Of a stretch of 64,000 nt of DNA, positions 46,507-59,041 are shown one piece after another. Position numbers and translations under genes: made by a program. Origin of the DNA: Melastoma dodecandrum (taxonomy: Eukaryota > Streptophyta > Magnoliopsida > Myrtales > Melastomataceae); contig JARUPY010000474.1 of NCBI GenBank assembly GCA_029817715.1, positions 682,001 to 746,000 of the forward strand, in the 5' to 3' direction. The first letter of the stretch is position 1. Every line of letters begins with the position of its first letter. Below the pieces are notes generated by a model, which saw only the letters and a list, made by a program, of their open reading frames with translations, did no database searches and had not been told where the DNA came from.

Positions 46507-49500
46507 TGTACGCGCACCTTCTGGCCTAGCACGCACGTGGCGGTTCGGACGATCCGATGATCCGGGTCTGTTCCCCAAGGCCCAACCGGTCGACGTCACG
46601 ACTCGGGCGTCGGACGCTGCGGAAGGGAATTGGGTGATCCCTCCCTGGATTCCTAACTGGGCCAGCTCGGGCCCTCGCCGACCGTCTCTGTTTTTCTAAG
46701 AGGTGGCAGGCGAAAGGCGGAGCATGATCCAAAGAATGAACTTTCGGGAGAAATCGGGAGCGGCTCCTGTCGTTAGTCCCTCATCCAAAATGGCTCCGTA
46801 AAAAGGTTGTTGTTATTTAACGTAGGTAAACTAAACGGAGTCGCCACCGACTTTATTTATAAAAGTTGTTTAAGTCGGAAAAAACAGTTGGTTCGAGGAT
46901 TACTAGTTACTAACTCTTACATTCTAACATGCGACAAAGGGAGGTGGCATTTGCTCCAAAAGATTTGCTTTTCTTTAACGGACATTGGACCCGATCCGGG
47001 CATGACTTCGGACTCATGTCAATGTTTTACGGGCGTTGGACCCGAACTCATGTTTGTTGATAGCAACCAACATGCGATGATAAACCTATGAGCCTAAGAC
47101 ATGTAGACAAGTACAAACAATTATTGAGATCAAAGGGGGCGGGAAGGATGGTGACCGTGGACCTATGCACTAGGGCTCACGGCCCGTTACATGTGGAAAT
47201 AATGAAAAAACGGGAGGTCCGCACCTCCCTCATGTACCTGAGGCCCGCCGGGATGGCTTTACATCGGTCGGGCTCGTTAGTTGAGGCCGCTTTCAAAATG
47301 TGCTTCCACCATGGGTTTCCTCGCGCGCTTCCAGTCTTCGAAATTCGTTTTGTCGAACTCCCGTGAAGCTCGATTGATTTTCATGCAAATCAAATCGGAA
47401 TGCGATGTTCAGAATATTCTAATTGAATATTTGAAACAATTAAAATTAACTATTGTAAGTCGAAGTGAGACTTACGGGGCGTTGTGTGGCCCGTTGATGT
47501 CGATCTTCCGTGATGTCGGAAGATAACAGGGCGTTGTGTGGCCCGTTGATATTGATCTTCGGTGACGTCGAAAAATGGATGTACCTTGATGATGAATTCC
47601 TCGTTGCTTTAGATGCAAAACAAAGGAAAGGAGAGCGATGTACAAAGCCTTAGTATCGATTAAATTTGAACGAAATTCAATCGAATTGGATAAGTAAGGT
47701 ATGACTTACCGTTTGAGGCTGAGGAATCGAGTCAACTTGTAATCTTTCGAGAAAACCCCAAATAAATATCTAGAGGTTCCATGTCCGATCCATTGATTCA
47801 TGCATGTTATGAATCCTACGATAGTAAAGAAATATCGAAAGTAGAATGTTCGAAACATATGACCAAAGGGACAAGCATAAGTAGTTACGCCGTCGAAAGA
47901 ATAAGAAGCTAACCATTCATATAAGTAAAGAGATTAATGACAAGCATGTTTGTCAAATTTGACGAAAAATCTAATGGTGGGATCCTATTCCACGAGGCAA
48001 AGAAAAGTTTGGCTAATCTTCGAACGTTTACTCAAATTGTGGCAAATGGACGATGGATAAAAAATTTCATAACTTGTCGTAAAATTTTCCAAAATTTGTG
48101 TAATTTTACCAGAAGCTAAAAAACTTAAATATAATCCATCACGTTGAAATTTAGGAAAAAATAACATGTGTTGTGCTGCCAGTAAAGCAAAGAGTGGGGC
48201 TGTTCAAACTGGACATGTTCTAGTCGGACAGCTTACAGGGGTGAGTTTGCCCCCATTGACCGTGTGCTTAAGTTGCTCAAAATGAGAAATGTAAAACATA
48301 AAAGTTGTAAAGATTGAATTTTCTAACTTTATATTCCAATTTTAGTTCATTCTAAGTTTATATGAGCAAGTTATGCCTTATGGTGCACAGACTACTCATC
48401 TTGCCGCTGGAAGGCAAGAGTCAAGGAAGGGCTTTGTCTCCTCTGAATTTTTCGACCAACCAGATATAACCGAATGTAAAAACTCAAAAGAGAAAATTTA
48501 TAGAAAACTGAAATATGGTTCTGGACACACTAATTTCATAAAATTCCAATGCGTGGTTTGAGAAATAAAGGAGTGCGACTGCTGCCTCGTGGATGCACGA
48601 AACAAGCCAGTTTTATTCGTTGACGTTCAAGGATAAAAAACGTCGGTTAAACATGTTTGTTTGGGAAAGTGATCAACATGAAACTTGTTCCTCATTAAGA
48701 AAGAAATCCAAAGAGTCTAAAATAAGCTCAATCCATGTAATGAGAGAAGAGTTATACATAAAATAAAAAGCAATGACAGCAGCGACGGGCTTCGCAAACT
48801 TCAGCATGCGTCCATCTAAAGAATCAGCCATAACTCGCGAATAACAGTGTGTTCATGAAATTAACACCAAAACTTGAGTAGACAGAATACGGTTAGCATT
48901 ACGGACATCATGGGTGTTCGTTTATTGAGTTGCACAAGTGAGACTGAAAACTCACCGAGGGGTTGCCTCACCCCGGGATTGCCCAGGGAGAAAGAAGGAC
49001 GTCGGGAGTCCGTTAGGGGAGGCTGCCTTTGAGCCAGTTCTTGTCCATGCTTGGATCCTGGCTTTGATAGGAGGATGCCTGGAGAGGAGAGTACAAGACG
49101 ATTGACGTTGGGAGGCCTTGGCTCGTCAACAATGGAGGGGGAAAGTCCTTGGCTCCGATTTGTGTGCGTCAAGGAGGAGTTGGCCTCCGGTTGCATGTGA
49201 TGGAGGAGGAGTTGGCCTCCTGTTTTATGTAGAGGGAGGAGGAGTTGGCCTCTGATTTCCGGAGGGGTGGAGCATCCGGTTCCCAAAGGAGAGGATGAAG
49301 TCTCAGAGGAGGGACCTGATTCCTCATCGCCTGATTGGGAGATCTATTTTTTTTTTTTGAGAAGGGGATCATGTGAAACAAAGGAATCAGGGAAAAAAAA
49401 TTTCCCCCGAAATCTTAGATTGATTGGAGAAGATTTTATTTTCCCTTTTTAAAAATAAACTAAATCAGGATGGGAAAAGAAATATGACGTGAAATCTGGA

Positions 49501-49562
49501 TTGATTGGAGGATTTTTTTTTTCATATTTTATATTATATTATCTAAAATTTGGGGTATTACA
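46507..49562 (-). mobile_element. 3' LTR of the LARD-like element
   Basis: On the minus strand it starts TGTAATACCCCAAATTTT at 49562 and ends AAGGTGCGCGTACA at 46507: 3056 bp. The U5-side ~890 bp resembles the solo LTRs at 16502-17420 and 20530-21359. The U3 side differs from them, so this is a related subfamily. It contains a ~57-bp tandem duplication (47472-47575, GGGCGTTGTGTGGCCCGTTGAT) and a triplicated GGAGGAGTTGGCCTC motif at 49174-49255. Confidence 0.85.
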
Positions 49563-49580
49563 GTTGTCCCTCTTTGCGAG
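49563..49580 (-). promoter_or_regulatory. Polypurine tract
   Basis: Minus strand CTCGCAAAGAGGGACAAC directly abuts the 3' LTR start (TGTAATACC). It would prime plus-strand cDNA synthesis. Confidence 0.7.
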
Positions 49581-50899
49581 GGAATTTGGAAATGTTTTTC
49601 TCGCAAAGACTTCATTAATACCCCCAAATTGTGGATTTAGGGTATTCTTGATAGACCTGTACTTTGGGATCTAATCAAGAAAATTGTCAGTAATAAACGA
49701 GACCCCGTGAAATACGGGGGGTAAAATATGTGTGGTCACAACACTCATGCATGTCATGATTTATTTGATGATGCTTATTTGGATCACTTCTAAGCGAGAA
49801 CAGAGAAGGGCTTCTGACTTTTATATGGGCTCGCTCTTACTTCCGAAACCTGTCACGGTTGGATTTTAGAATTCCTTTGACTTAGATGCTCATGTACCAG
49901 TCAAAGGAGTCTTTGTGTGGGTTGTAATGTGTCTTTGGCATTAGGCCTTTGGATAGAGAATCTGAATTTATCATTTTGAAGGAACGAGTCTAAGGACCTC
50001 ATCGGATGCTGTTGTACCACAGAGGTTCCATCGTCTAAGCGAATTCTCCATCTACCAGACAGCAGACCCGTTGAGACACGTCGTTGGGGATTGATGGACG
50101 ATCAACTAGAGCTTTGAAAATCTGCTTTAGGGAGTGTCTTCTCCTCGTTTTGTCCGGGAGATAGCACCTTTGCTTTTGCGCCCGTTCATGTTGGCCCTGG
50201 TGCTTTAATTTGCTCTTTTGTTTCATTTTGCGCTTCGCTTTTGAAGACTTTGGTCTTTGCACTAATTTTGCTTTTTCTTTGTTGAATTGCAGAGATTTGC
50301 ACTGCTTTCTTTCTTTCTCTCCGCCTTGTTGGAGATGCTTTGGACTTCTTGAGGATTTATATTTCTTGATGGTTTTGAGGATTTGCCCCATTTTCTTCTC
50401 TGTTGATCTTTTTAGAGCTTCTTTGGACTCCTTGAGGATTTGTACGTCTTGCAGAATTGTTGGAGGTTTGCATCCCTGGGTACAAGTCAACTGGTAAGCA
50501 CGTCTGTTGATGGTACCTCTTCGCTTGAACCTTGAGGAAGTGTGCCTCTGTGGTCCGTCGCTTCCGATTTCTAACTACAAGATCTTCATTAACCTCGATG
50601 TAAGGCGATCCTTAGACTCGGTGGGACTAGTGTGTGTAGAAACTTCGACTTTGGCTCGGAAGGGCTAGCAATGGTCATGTCCGTGTTTGGGATAGAGAAT
50701 AAATGCTCGATCTCATCCTGGTCTAAGCATCTTTCGTCAAAGGAATCTTTGTCCGCCCATACGTATGCATGTGAACCCTCATGGTGTTTGCACTCATCTC
50801 TTTTGGGTAAGTGTTTAGGAATGGGCTTGCTCCATTCTCGCTCAGAAGCATTCTTATTGTCAAAATCCTTTTAAAATTGTATGCAAAAGGGCACACAAA

Positions 50900-53700
50900 T
50901 GCTTAAGAAATGAATAGGTTTAGGTACGCAAACCTCTTTGGAGATGTCATACTAAGGTGGTGCTCTTGTGCAAGCATCGCGGGGAAAGTGTTTGCACTTT
51001 CATGCCCCAGTCATGGTCCTTGAGATTAGACTCGGAACGGCTTCCACCCGACCACCCACGCCGTTGCCTAAGAGTTTGTACCATACTGTGCGGAGTCCAT
51101 GTGCCTACACAGTTGACAACGGACGGAGGTGAAGTTAGCTCATGTACTTCGACTCTTGCTTGGAGAGATTGTAATAAAGTTGGGTATTCGCTGGGGATAT
51201 GAGATGAATATGCCCATCTCGATGGTCGTTCTGGAAGAATATGCTTGTATATTCTACTCTTGTTTAGGAATGCAGTGTATGTAACCGACTCCAGCTGGGG
51301 AAATGGAGGTATGACTCCGTCTGGGAGATGATAAGAAAGTTGTTAGAGAGTAGTGTAGATGATACTCCCTTTCGGTATGATCATCCTTGGTGACAACAAA
51401 GGCAACTCCGAAACTTTGGTTCGAAATTTTTCACCCGACCGCCCACGCCTTTGTTCGTAATGCAGGATGTTCATGTACCTATACTCGCCAAAGGGCGGAA
51501 AACAAGTGAGCTCATGTAACTTGGTTCATAGAGAAAGTGTTAGAATTGAATTAATGTAATCATCCTTGGTGATAAACAAAGGCAATCTCAAATTTTGATT
51601 CGAAATTTCCACCCAACCGTCCGCGCCTTTGTTCGTAATGTAAGGAAGTTCATGTACCTGTACTCGCCAAAGGGCGGATAACAAGTGAACTCATGTAACT
51701 TGTTTTTGTTAAAGTAAGAATGAAGTTTGCTCATGTAACTTCATTTATATGAAAAGTGAAGTAGAACTTTGATACTTCCCTTTTCCATGTGTTTCGCCAT
51801 TGCATCTTCGTCCGATGGAATTGAAGGATTGACGAAGATTACTCCTGCCTGATGTCTATTATGTAAGGAAGCTCATGTACCTACCAAATAGATGGCGAGA
51901 AACAAGTAAGTTCATGTGACTTTTTTCTCTTAGAGTAAGAATGAAGTTTGCTCATGTAACTTCATTTGTAAGAAAAGTGAAGTAGAGTTTTAGTACTTCC
52001 CTTTTACATGGTTTCGTCATTGAGTCTTCGTCCGATGGAATCGAAGGTTTGACGAAATGGCTACTCTGGTTTTGTATGCGTTGTATAAGGTTGCTCATGT
52101 ACCTATCAAACAGATAAAAAGGAAACAAGTGCATTTGTACGACTTGATTCTTTTTTAGAGTAGAAACAAAATGTACTTCATGTAATTTCATTTATAAGAA
52201 AGGTAAAGAAGTGTCATGGTACTTCCCCTTTTGTGTTTGTTTCGTCAGTGCGTCTTTATTCGATGGAATCAAAGGATTGACGAAATGATGTTATGTTCTC
52301 GCATCCGTTGTATAAGGGTGTTCGCCTACTACACTTTTATGTAATTTCGTCAGTGCATCTTCGTCCGTAGGAATCGAAGGATTGACGAAATTGCGACAAG
52401 ACTTTGGCTTGAAGCTTTGTCGCCCTACCACCTTGGCCTTTGTCATAGGAGTTTTGTACCATTATTGTGAGGAGCTCTTGTACCTGCCCACGAGACGAAG
52501 GACGTAAATGAAATAGGCTCATGTGATTTCGTTTAACTTGATGAAGAGAGTAATAATTGTGTGATTCTCCCTTTTCATGTTTATTATCAGTGTTCTTGGC
52601 CCTAGTTAATTCCTTGGGGATATAAAGAAGTTCGCTGAAGAAGGTTGTTTTGAAGCTTTGGTTTAGAACTTCATCGTTTGTCTTTATTGTCTACTTAGGA
52701 TGTCAGTGTACTCCCTTTCATGTAATTTATTGTCTTTTTTATGACGAATGTTGGTTCGAAGCGATTGTCATGATAGGATGTTGTTGTACCTACATGTAAC
52801 AACGACAAAAACAAATAGGCTTATGTAACTTGTTTTTACTGAGAATTATTGATCGAGGAACGAATACTCCCTTCATGTATGTCGTTATTTTGATAACGAA
52901 GGTTGTTCAAGATTTTGGCTCGAAACTCTTCTATCTGGCCACCTTCGCCTTCTCGTCCGCCGAAGTTGTTTGTGTGCCTATGAGACAGCCAAAGGGCAAA
53001 ACGGTAAGTTCATGTAACTTGTTTTGCAAAGAAAGAGTTTGTTAAGGAACATATACTCCCTCTCATGTTATCTGTTGTTTTGTCAACTAAGAGTTATCCA
53101 AGACTGCTCAGTCTCGTCCCAGGATAGCTTGGAGATATGCCCCAGGATCGCTCGAAAATATGCCCATGATTACTCAAATATTTGCCCCAGGATCGGTCGA
53201 GGATTTGCCCTAAGATCGCTTGGAAATTTGCTCCAGGATCGGTCGAGGATTTGCCCCAGGATCGCTCGAAGATTTGCCTCGGATTGTTCTCGTGTTTTTG
53301 TCGTTGTTTTCTCAACGAAGGATGTTTCGAAACTTTGGTTCGAAACTTTTCCACCCTGTGACCCTCGCCTTCGTCGTCTGCGTAGGTGTTCACGTCCTAT
53401 GAGACAAACCGAATGGCAAAACAAGTAAGCTCATGTAACCTGTTCTGCAGAGAAAGTATTAGTTGAGGAACGAATACTCCCTTTCATGTAGATCGTTGTT
53501 TTGTTGACGACGAAGAATATTTTGAAGCTTTGGCTCAAAAACTGTTTCAAGGCTTTGGCTCGAAACTTTACCACCCACGCCTTCGTCAACATACGACAAG
53601 GGCTAAAATAAGTGAGCTCATGTAACTTATTTTCACAAATACGAAAGTATTAAACAAAGAACGAATACTCCTTTTCATGTGATTGTACCGTCGAAGAACG
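50900..53700 (-). repeat. Diverged long tandem repeats in the LARD internal region
   Basis: On the + strand the phrases CTCATGTAACTT, GAATACTCCC..TTCATGT, GGCTCGAAAC, CACCC..CC.CCTTCG and GTTCATGTACCT recur in that order with spacings of roughly 150-300 bp, at least nine times. No open frame is conserved across units, so this looks non-coding. Confidence 0.75.
53119..53278. repeat. 23-bp minisatellite
   Basis: Seven adjacent units of consensus CCAGGATCG.TCGA.GATTTG plus CC, one unit a base shorter. It lies within the LARD internal repeats. Confidence 0.88.
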
Positions 53701-55759
53701 CCTACATCGATTGCTTATGACAGTTTTCTCCGTTAAGATGATTGATCTTCGGTTAATTGTCGTGAATGTGCAAAGTTGATAGAGCCATGCGGTGGGCTTG
53801 GGTGGGGATTGGCCACTCATGTAGTGGGCCGAGGTGCTTGTTTTTCGTTAATGAGTGATGCGATGATTGACCTTCTCCTCTTTTCTTTGGTGAGAGTCGG
53901 TGGTTGACTACTGTCGGGATGACCGCTTGGGTGCCATAGGGAATTCAAAGGGAATTGCCCCAGTCGAAGTATGCGTCATCGCTTAGTAGACATCATGTTC
54001 TTTGGTATTGGTAAGCTGTTGTGTGAGCTCCAGACGAGTCATCTTGTTCCTACGAGGTAAAATGGATGCCTTGGTGTTAGCAGTTTAAATATCGGTAAGT
54101 TCATCATGTATGTTTTCAACTGTTAGAAGGCAAATGGGAGCTTCTAATGCCAGTTGCGCTATGTGTTCGCTGTCGCTTAAATAATCTGGTCCATGTTCAT
54201 GTTTTTGTCGTGGGGATGCTTTGGATCCGGCGTTCGTCGAGTTCTTGTTATCGTAGAAACAATGAGGTTGAATGTCCGTAGACGTCGAGTGATCGTATTT
54301 GACGGTTGATTGATTGCATGTGTCCTGATATCGCGGGGTCGTTGGGAAGGCCAAGGTTTGCCCCTTGTGCTAGAATGCTTTGTTGGCATGGTGAAGAAAG
54401 CTGACGACGGGATGTAAGCTAGAGGATCTGTCTCTTGTGACTCTTCTCAGGATTGTCGATGTCAAGGGTGAGAGTTTGACAAGTAGATTGAAAGACTGCC
54501 CCATGTTGAGGATCGATGTTTTTGTTGTATGCTGGGAAAATATCCTTGTCTGGAATAGAAGTTTTCATTGGTGCCGAAGTTGTGCCGACTGATGACGTAG
54601 TGGAATCGCTTCTGTTTCCTTGGAGGGGTTTTCGGATCAGTAGGGGCATTATGTTCTCTTTGTGTCTGATCATAGCATGTCCTTTAACAGCTTTATGGGC
54701 TCGTCATTAGCTCCGATGTTGACTACGGTTGGTTGGTGAGATGTAACATCCTTGGAGTTTTCATGTTGTTGTAGATTCAACTTTGAACTTTGATAGCCGT
54801 TAGGTGATCTTTGGTGTTCGGTTTTGGCTTTGCACTTGGTAAACCATTGATATCACTTTGGGCTCATGTCGTTGGACACACGGCTTTGGACCTTGGTAGC
54901 CGTAATGGAAACTTTAATCTTCATGTTGTCAGATGTTCAGCTTTGGGCATTGGTAGCCGTCGAAGAATCCTTGGCATTCTTGTGCTTGTAGATTTGTAAT
55001 GTCATGCCTTGTCCCTAGTCCCGCTCGAGGAGCAATGTTGGAGAATTAAACCTTAGATGGAAAGTAGAGAGAATGTTTAGATTAGTATCATGCAACAATG
55101 TAATCGATGCATGATAAGTTTATGTTGTCATTTAATCGTCTTAGTGTATGTATGCAATTACAAATGAAATGCAATAATGCAAAGAAATAATTATTGTAAA
55201 TGATGTGTATCGAAAACTGCAATTAGACAGACATTCATGTGGTTGCTTAAATGTATGAATGCAATACGCGATAATAGTAAGTAGGGGTATATGAGAAAGG
55301 TGGTTTCTTGAAGCCCGCTGTAATAAGCCCAATCCAACTACAAAAACGGGCAATGTAAGTTTTCAGTTTATCGCAAACAAAGGCGTACCTGACACCTGTC
55401 CCTGCACATGTAGTAGGCACTCAGTAACAAAGAAATGCACGTGCGACGTCTGGTACCTGTAGTGAGTAATCAATTCTAGACTCTGGATGAAGGCTTCTAA
55501 ACCTCTCTCGAACAAAGGGAGGCGAGGCCCCGGCCAAAAACCATACCGCAAAGAGCAGCAGGCTGGGCCTCTCGATGACCCACTTAAAAATCTTAGCCCC
55601 GGGTTCGGGCACACCTAGAAATGCCTAGTAAGCGGTAAACAAACACAATCATAAGGGCAAACAAAGGGTACCGAGCCAAGAAATTACATGCGTAAACAAG
55701 ACCTCATCTCCGCATGTGGATTAAAAATGTAAGAGCGTTCAAAAGGAATCCACATGCAG
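53700..55759. other. PBS-proximal internal region of the LARD
   Basis: No recognised protein. Repeated phrases GGCTTTG.AC.TTGGTAGCCGT (about 54780-54970) suggest further short repeats. Confidence 0.5.
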
Positions 55760-55776
55760 AGTCCCCAGCGGCGCCA
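55760..55776 (-). promoter_or_regulatory. Primer binding site
   Basis: Minus strand TGGCGCCGCTGGGGACT, starting seven bases after the LTR end (GCGCGTACA). The TGG start and GC-rich run fit the 3' end of a tRNA ending ..CGCCA. The exact tRNA is not certain. Confidence 0.8.
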
Positions 55777-55783
55777 TCCGAGA

Positions 55784-56036
55784 TGTACGCGCGCCTTCAA
55801 GCCTAGCAAGCACGTGGTGGTTCGAACGACCCGAGGATCCGGGCCGGCTCCCCAAGGCCTAACAGATCGACGTCACGACTCGAGCGTCGGACGCTGCGGA
55901 AGGAAATTGGGTGATCCCTCCCTGGGTTCCTAACTGGGCCTGCTCGAGCCCTCGCCGACGGTCACTATTTTCCTAGATGTCGCAAGCGAAAGGCGGAGCA
56001 TGATCCAAAGAAGGAACTTTCGGGAGAAATCGGGAG
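55784..56036 (-). mobile_element. 5' LTR remnant of the LARD
   Basis: 253 bp matching the U5 end of the LTR at 46507-46765. Similarity ends abruptly at GGGAGAAATCGGGAG (56036); the remaining ~2.8 kb of LTR is missing and replaced by unrelated AT-rich DNA. Confidence 0.85.
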
Positions 56037-57845
56037 ACTTGCTTTATTCTATTTAAGAAAAAAAAAATCATAATATGGAAAGTATACATGTAAAGTTCTG
56101 CAAATTTACTTGTGATATATAGCCGTTAATCTATGGTTCCTCATACATTTGATTAAATCAATATTCATTATGAATCATGGCGAAGGATGAGTCAAATAAA
56201 TATAAACTCATTCTTCATGTGTCTGTATACATAAAGTTTGTCTACTATTTATAAAATTTAATATACAAAATTTCCATGTAAGTGTGATAGAGAATATTTT
56301 ATTAGAACCTTCTGCCTGCCCTATCTCTAAGAATCAGAAATAATCATGAGCATACGGCATGATTGATCCATGATTGACTTGGAGCATATCTCACAATAAG
56401 GAAAAGTTTTGTTTGTTGACATTTTTTTTCTTGTTTTGCATAACTTTTCAACAATAATTTACTTTCTGTACATATTCTTGTAATATTTTATGAAGCAGAA
56501 TTTTTTATTTGATTGTGATACAATTAATATATCACAAAATTCCTAGGAGAAAAAGACATGTGGAAGGACTCAATAGTATAAGTTTTTGCATTTTAGCTTT
56601 CTGGTTGCAAAAGGTTGGTGTCTCGGTACAAGGAGTGTGGGTGCTCAAAACTTGAAGGACTTGGACTCATTATGAGACTGGCAGACGTGCATTAAGCATG
56701 GGTAAAATCAGGGTATATATGTGTCGACGTGCAATGGGCTTGTGAAAAAACACCATGGGAACACTATAAGGAGATATTGATCTCAACACATTATACATGA
56801 GTCTTTAATGAACTAAGGAGCTAGCAAGGAGAACGTTATGAGTGTCAGCGAGAAGTTGTTCAAATCTGTAGTGGGTCTTGAAGAAAGCAGGGAGGCCGTG
56901 AGAGAAAGTCTTCGTGAGAACTAGAGTAGGCAGCACACCGCTGGAGTGAAATGCCTGACGCTCAATCTAAGAGTATATGGAAAGAGTTATTATTCGTAGA
57001 GCATAACCACAACCACAAGGACTACAGAGTTAGTCACTCTTTGCAGTGTAGAACCCCAACCATAGGAATTGTGGATTCAGTCATTAGAACCCATCCATTG
57101 GGATAGTAGAGTCAGTCACTGCTCGCAGTGCGAAACTCCAACCATAGGGATTGGAAAGGTAGCCGTTATTCGCAATGTAGAACCTTAACTAGAGAGTTTC
57201 TCGAGTCAGTCATAGTTCTATGGGCATAACTCATCGGATTATTGTTTGTAGAGAAGCCACTGTGCTATCAGCATTACCTTCTACAAAAGTGTCTTCATAA
57301 CTTATGTTAGCTTTACACTAGTAGAAGAGCCTTTGTGTCTTCTTCTATCATTTTAAGTGTTCAATGGTGATACTCGTCCTATGAGAGGGAAAAGTAGACG
57401 TAGGTTATTGTCAAACCACTATAAATTTTTGTATATCATTTACTTTATGCACAAATACATCTTCTAAGTTATCATTGAATAAAAATTATTAACAAAAGGA
57501 AATCAATCAGGAATAGAAATTCATTTTTGTTGAAACCTTTTCATTAACCATTTATTCGATTAGTCTAGACAATATTTAGGGGTTTCATTTGGTACTCAAG
57601 AACAATTAATCCTCGTGAGAACAATATCTTACGTTCTAAAATTTATTCGTGTATATACTTGCACACGACACATTTTTAGCAGGACAGTCAACAACATTGA
57701 CTATAAACATTCGTATAATCAACTCCTCCTGCTGCATTTTTTTCCCAAGTCGTTGCCGTTCATCCAACCTTCGTGTTCCCGCACCTACTTTCGTCTGTCA
57801 AACCTTGGTTTCTCAGCTTTCTTTGCATTTTTTATTGGTTCCACG
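56037..57845. other. Unassigned region
   Basis: AT-rich, no protein recognised. At 57025-57215 a loose ~70-80-bp motif (GTAGAACCCCAACCATAGG.ATTG..GAGTCAGTCA) recurs about three to four times. Confidence 0.4.
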
Positions 57846-58042
57846 TGTAACAGCCTAGACCATCACCACAGGATATTGTCCGCCCTGGGCCAAGCCCGCA
57901 TGGTTTTGTTTTTGGCGGATACTCTCGGCAGCACACAGCACATCCAGAGTAATAGCCCCAAAACGCGTTCTGTGAGGATAGGTCTCCACAGCCTTTATAA
58001 GGCCTGCTTCTTTCTCCTCTCCAACCGATGTGGGATATCACA
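57846..58042 (+). mobile_element. 197-bp TG..CA repeat, possible short solo LTR
   Basis: It starts TGTAACAGCC and ends CCAACCGATGTGGGATATCACA, with CCTTTATAAGGCCTGC before the end. The flanks CCACG and CCGCG differ by one base and may be a 5-bp target duplication. The ending and TATAAGG motif resemble a small repeat common in dicot genomes, probably a TRIM-type LTR. Confidence 0.55.
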
Positions 58043-59040
58043 CCGCGACTTCGAGAAAACATCATTTTTATTGCCGTTAGTTTGAACACACAATCCTTGG
58101 ACGCATTTGTGATTCCATGGCTCATTGTTTTGCACCTATGTTCATGTCTCAATTTATTCCCGAGCTTTCTGCCAGGTTAAACTTTTGTAATTCCGATTGG
58201 GGTTCTACAATGTTTTACAGAGCACACCAGCTGAAAGGCCAAAGACGAATTGGATGATGCTTCTCGAAGTAAAAAAGCACGCGCAAGGAGGCTTAGATGA
58301 TTCGTCAGTTATGGGGACATAAACACATATACAACTATTATGATGGGAAAAATCATCTCAGACAATCAAACTAGAGGAGAATGTCTCGTTTCCTCCCCAC
58401 ATTTTCTCATTGCCATTACAAAAAGTCGCATAGCAAACACCAGTAAATTTGTTGCAAGTTTCTGCTCATACTTGCGTCAAATTCTACGAAGCATGGTTTC
58501 GCTCTTTGGTAAAACTGTGTGGAAATGGTTAACAAGTGCATGGGCTCTTACATCCTAATATTATTACCTGATTCTCTTTAGGATTAAAAGAAGGATATAT
58601 CGGCATAAGTTCAGACCTCATGAAATTCATAGTTCTCATACCTCATGTGACAATCTACAAGCCGCGCTTGCCCTCCGATGGGATTCACGCCACATCTCCG
58701 AGTTATGTATAAATCGGCGAATCAAAGGCACTGTGTGCAATCATCATTAGTAAGGCTCCTGCATGTCGCATGGCCATAACACACTTTCTGGTGCCGAGAC
58801 ATAGTAATTGCCCAAGTTTCTGAAAGTAAACTCAATCAAGGTACTCCTCACGGAAAATTTCACTTCACGCCACTCTGCAGAAGTGTCAATCCCAATGGAA
58901 CATAATACGCCTAGAGGAGTTATGTTGGGAACGGGCATCACGGTAACACATAAGAATGCCACAATGAGGACCCTTGTCGTGACCACAGCCGGGAGCGTGC
59001 TTTTTATCCCTCTCCCAATAACCATTTTTTGCATTTTTTC
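58043..59040. other. Unassigned region
   Basis: Short ORFs only; no family recognised. Confidence 0.4.
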
Positions 59041-59041
59041 C

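Larger units (their letters stand above)
46507..56036 (-). mobile_element. Large non-autonomous LTR element (LARD-like), 5' LTR truncated
   Basis: Read on the minus strand: 5' LTR remnant 56036-55784, PBS 55776-55760, internal region to 49563, PPT, and 3' LTR 49562-46507. The internal ~6.2 kb has no gag, protease, RT, RNase H or integrase similarity. Its middle (about 50900-53700) is filled with diverged repeats. The longest internal ORF is a Lys/Gln-rich 151 codons (50490-50035, minus) with no known relative. A 3-kb LTR plus an internal region lacking coding domains fits a large retrotransposon derivative mobilised in trans. Confidence 0.82.

Noticed and set aside
50035..50490. 151-codon Lys/Gln-rich ORF as a real gene
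   Set aside because: It lies inside the repetitive LARD interior, shows no domain and has biased composition; mentioned only within the element.
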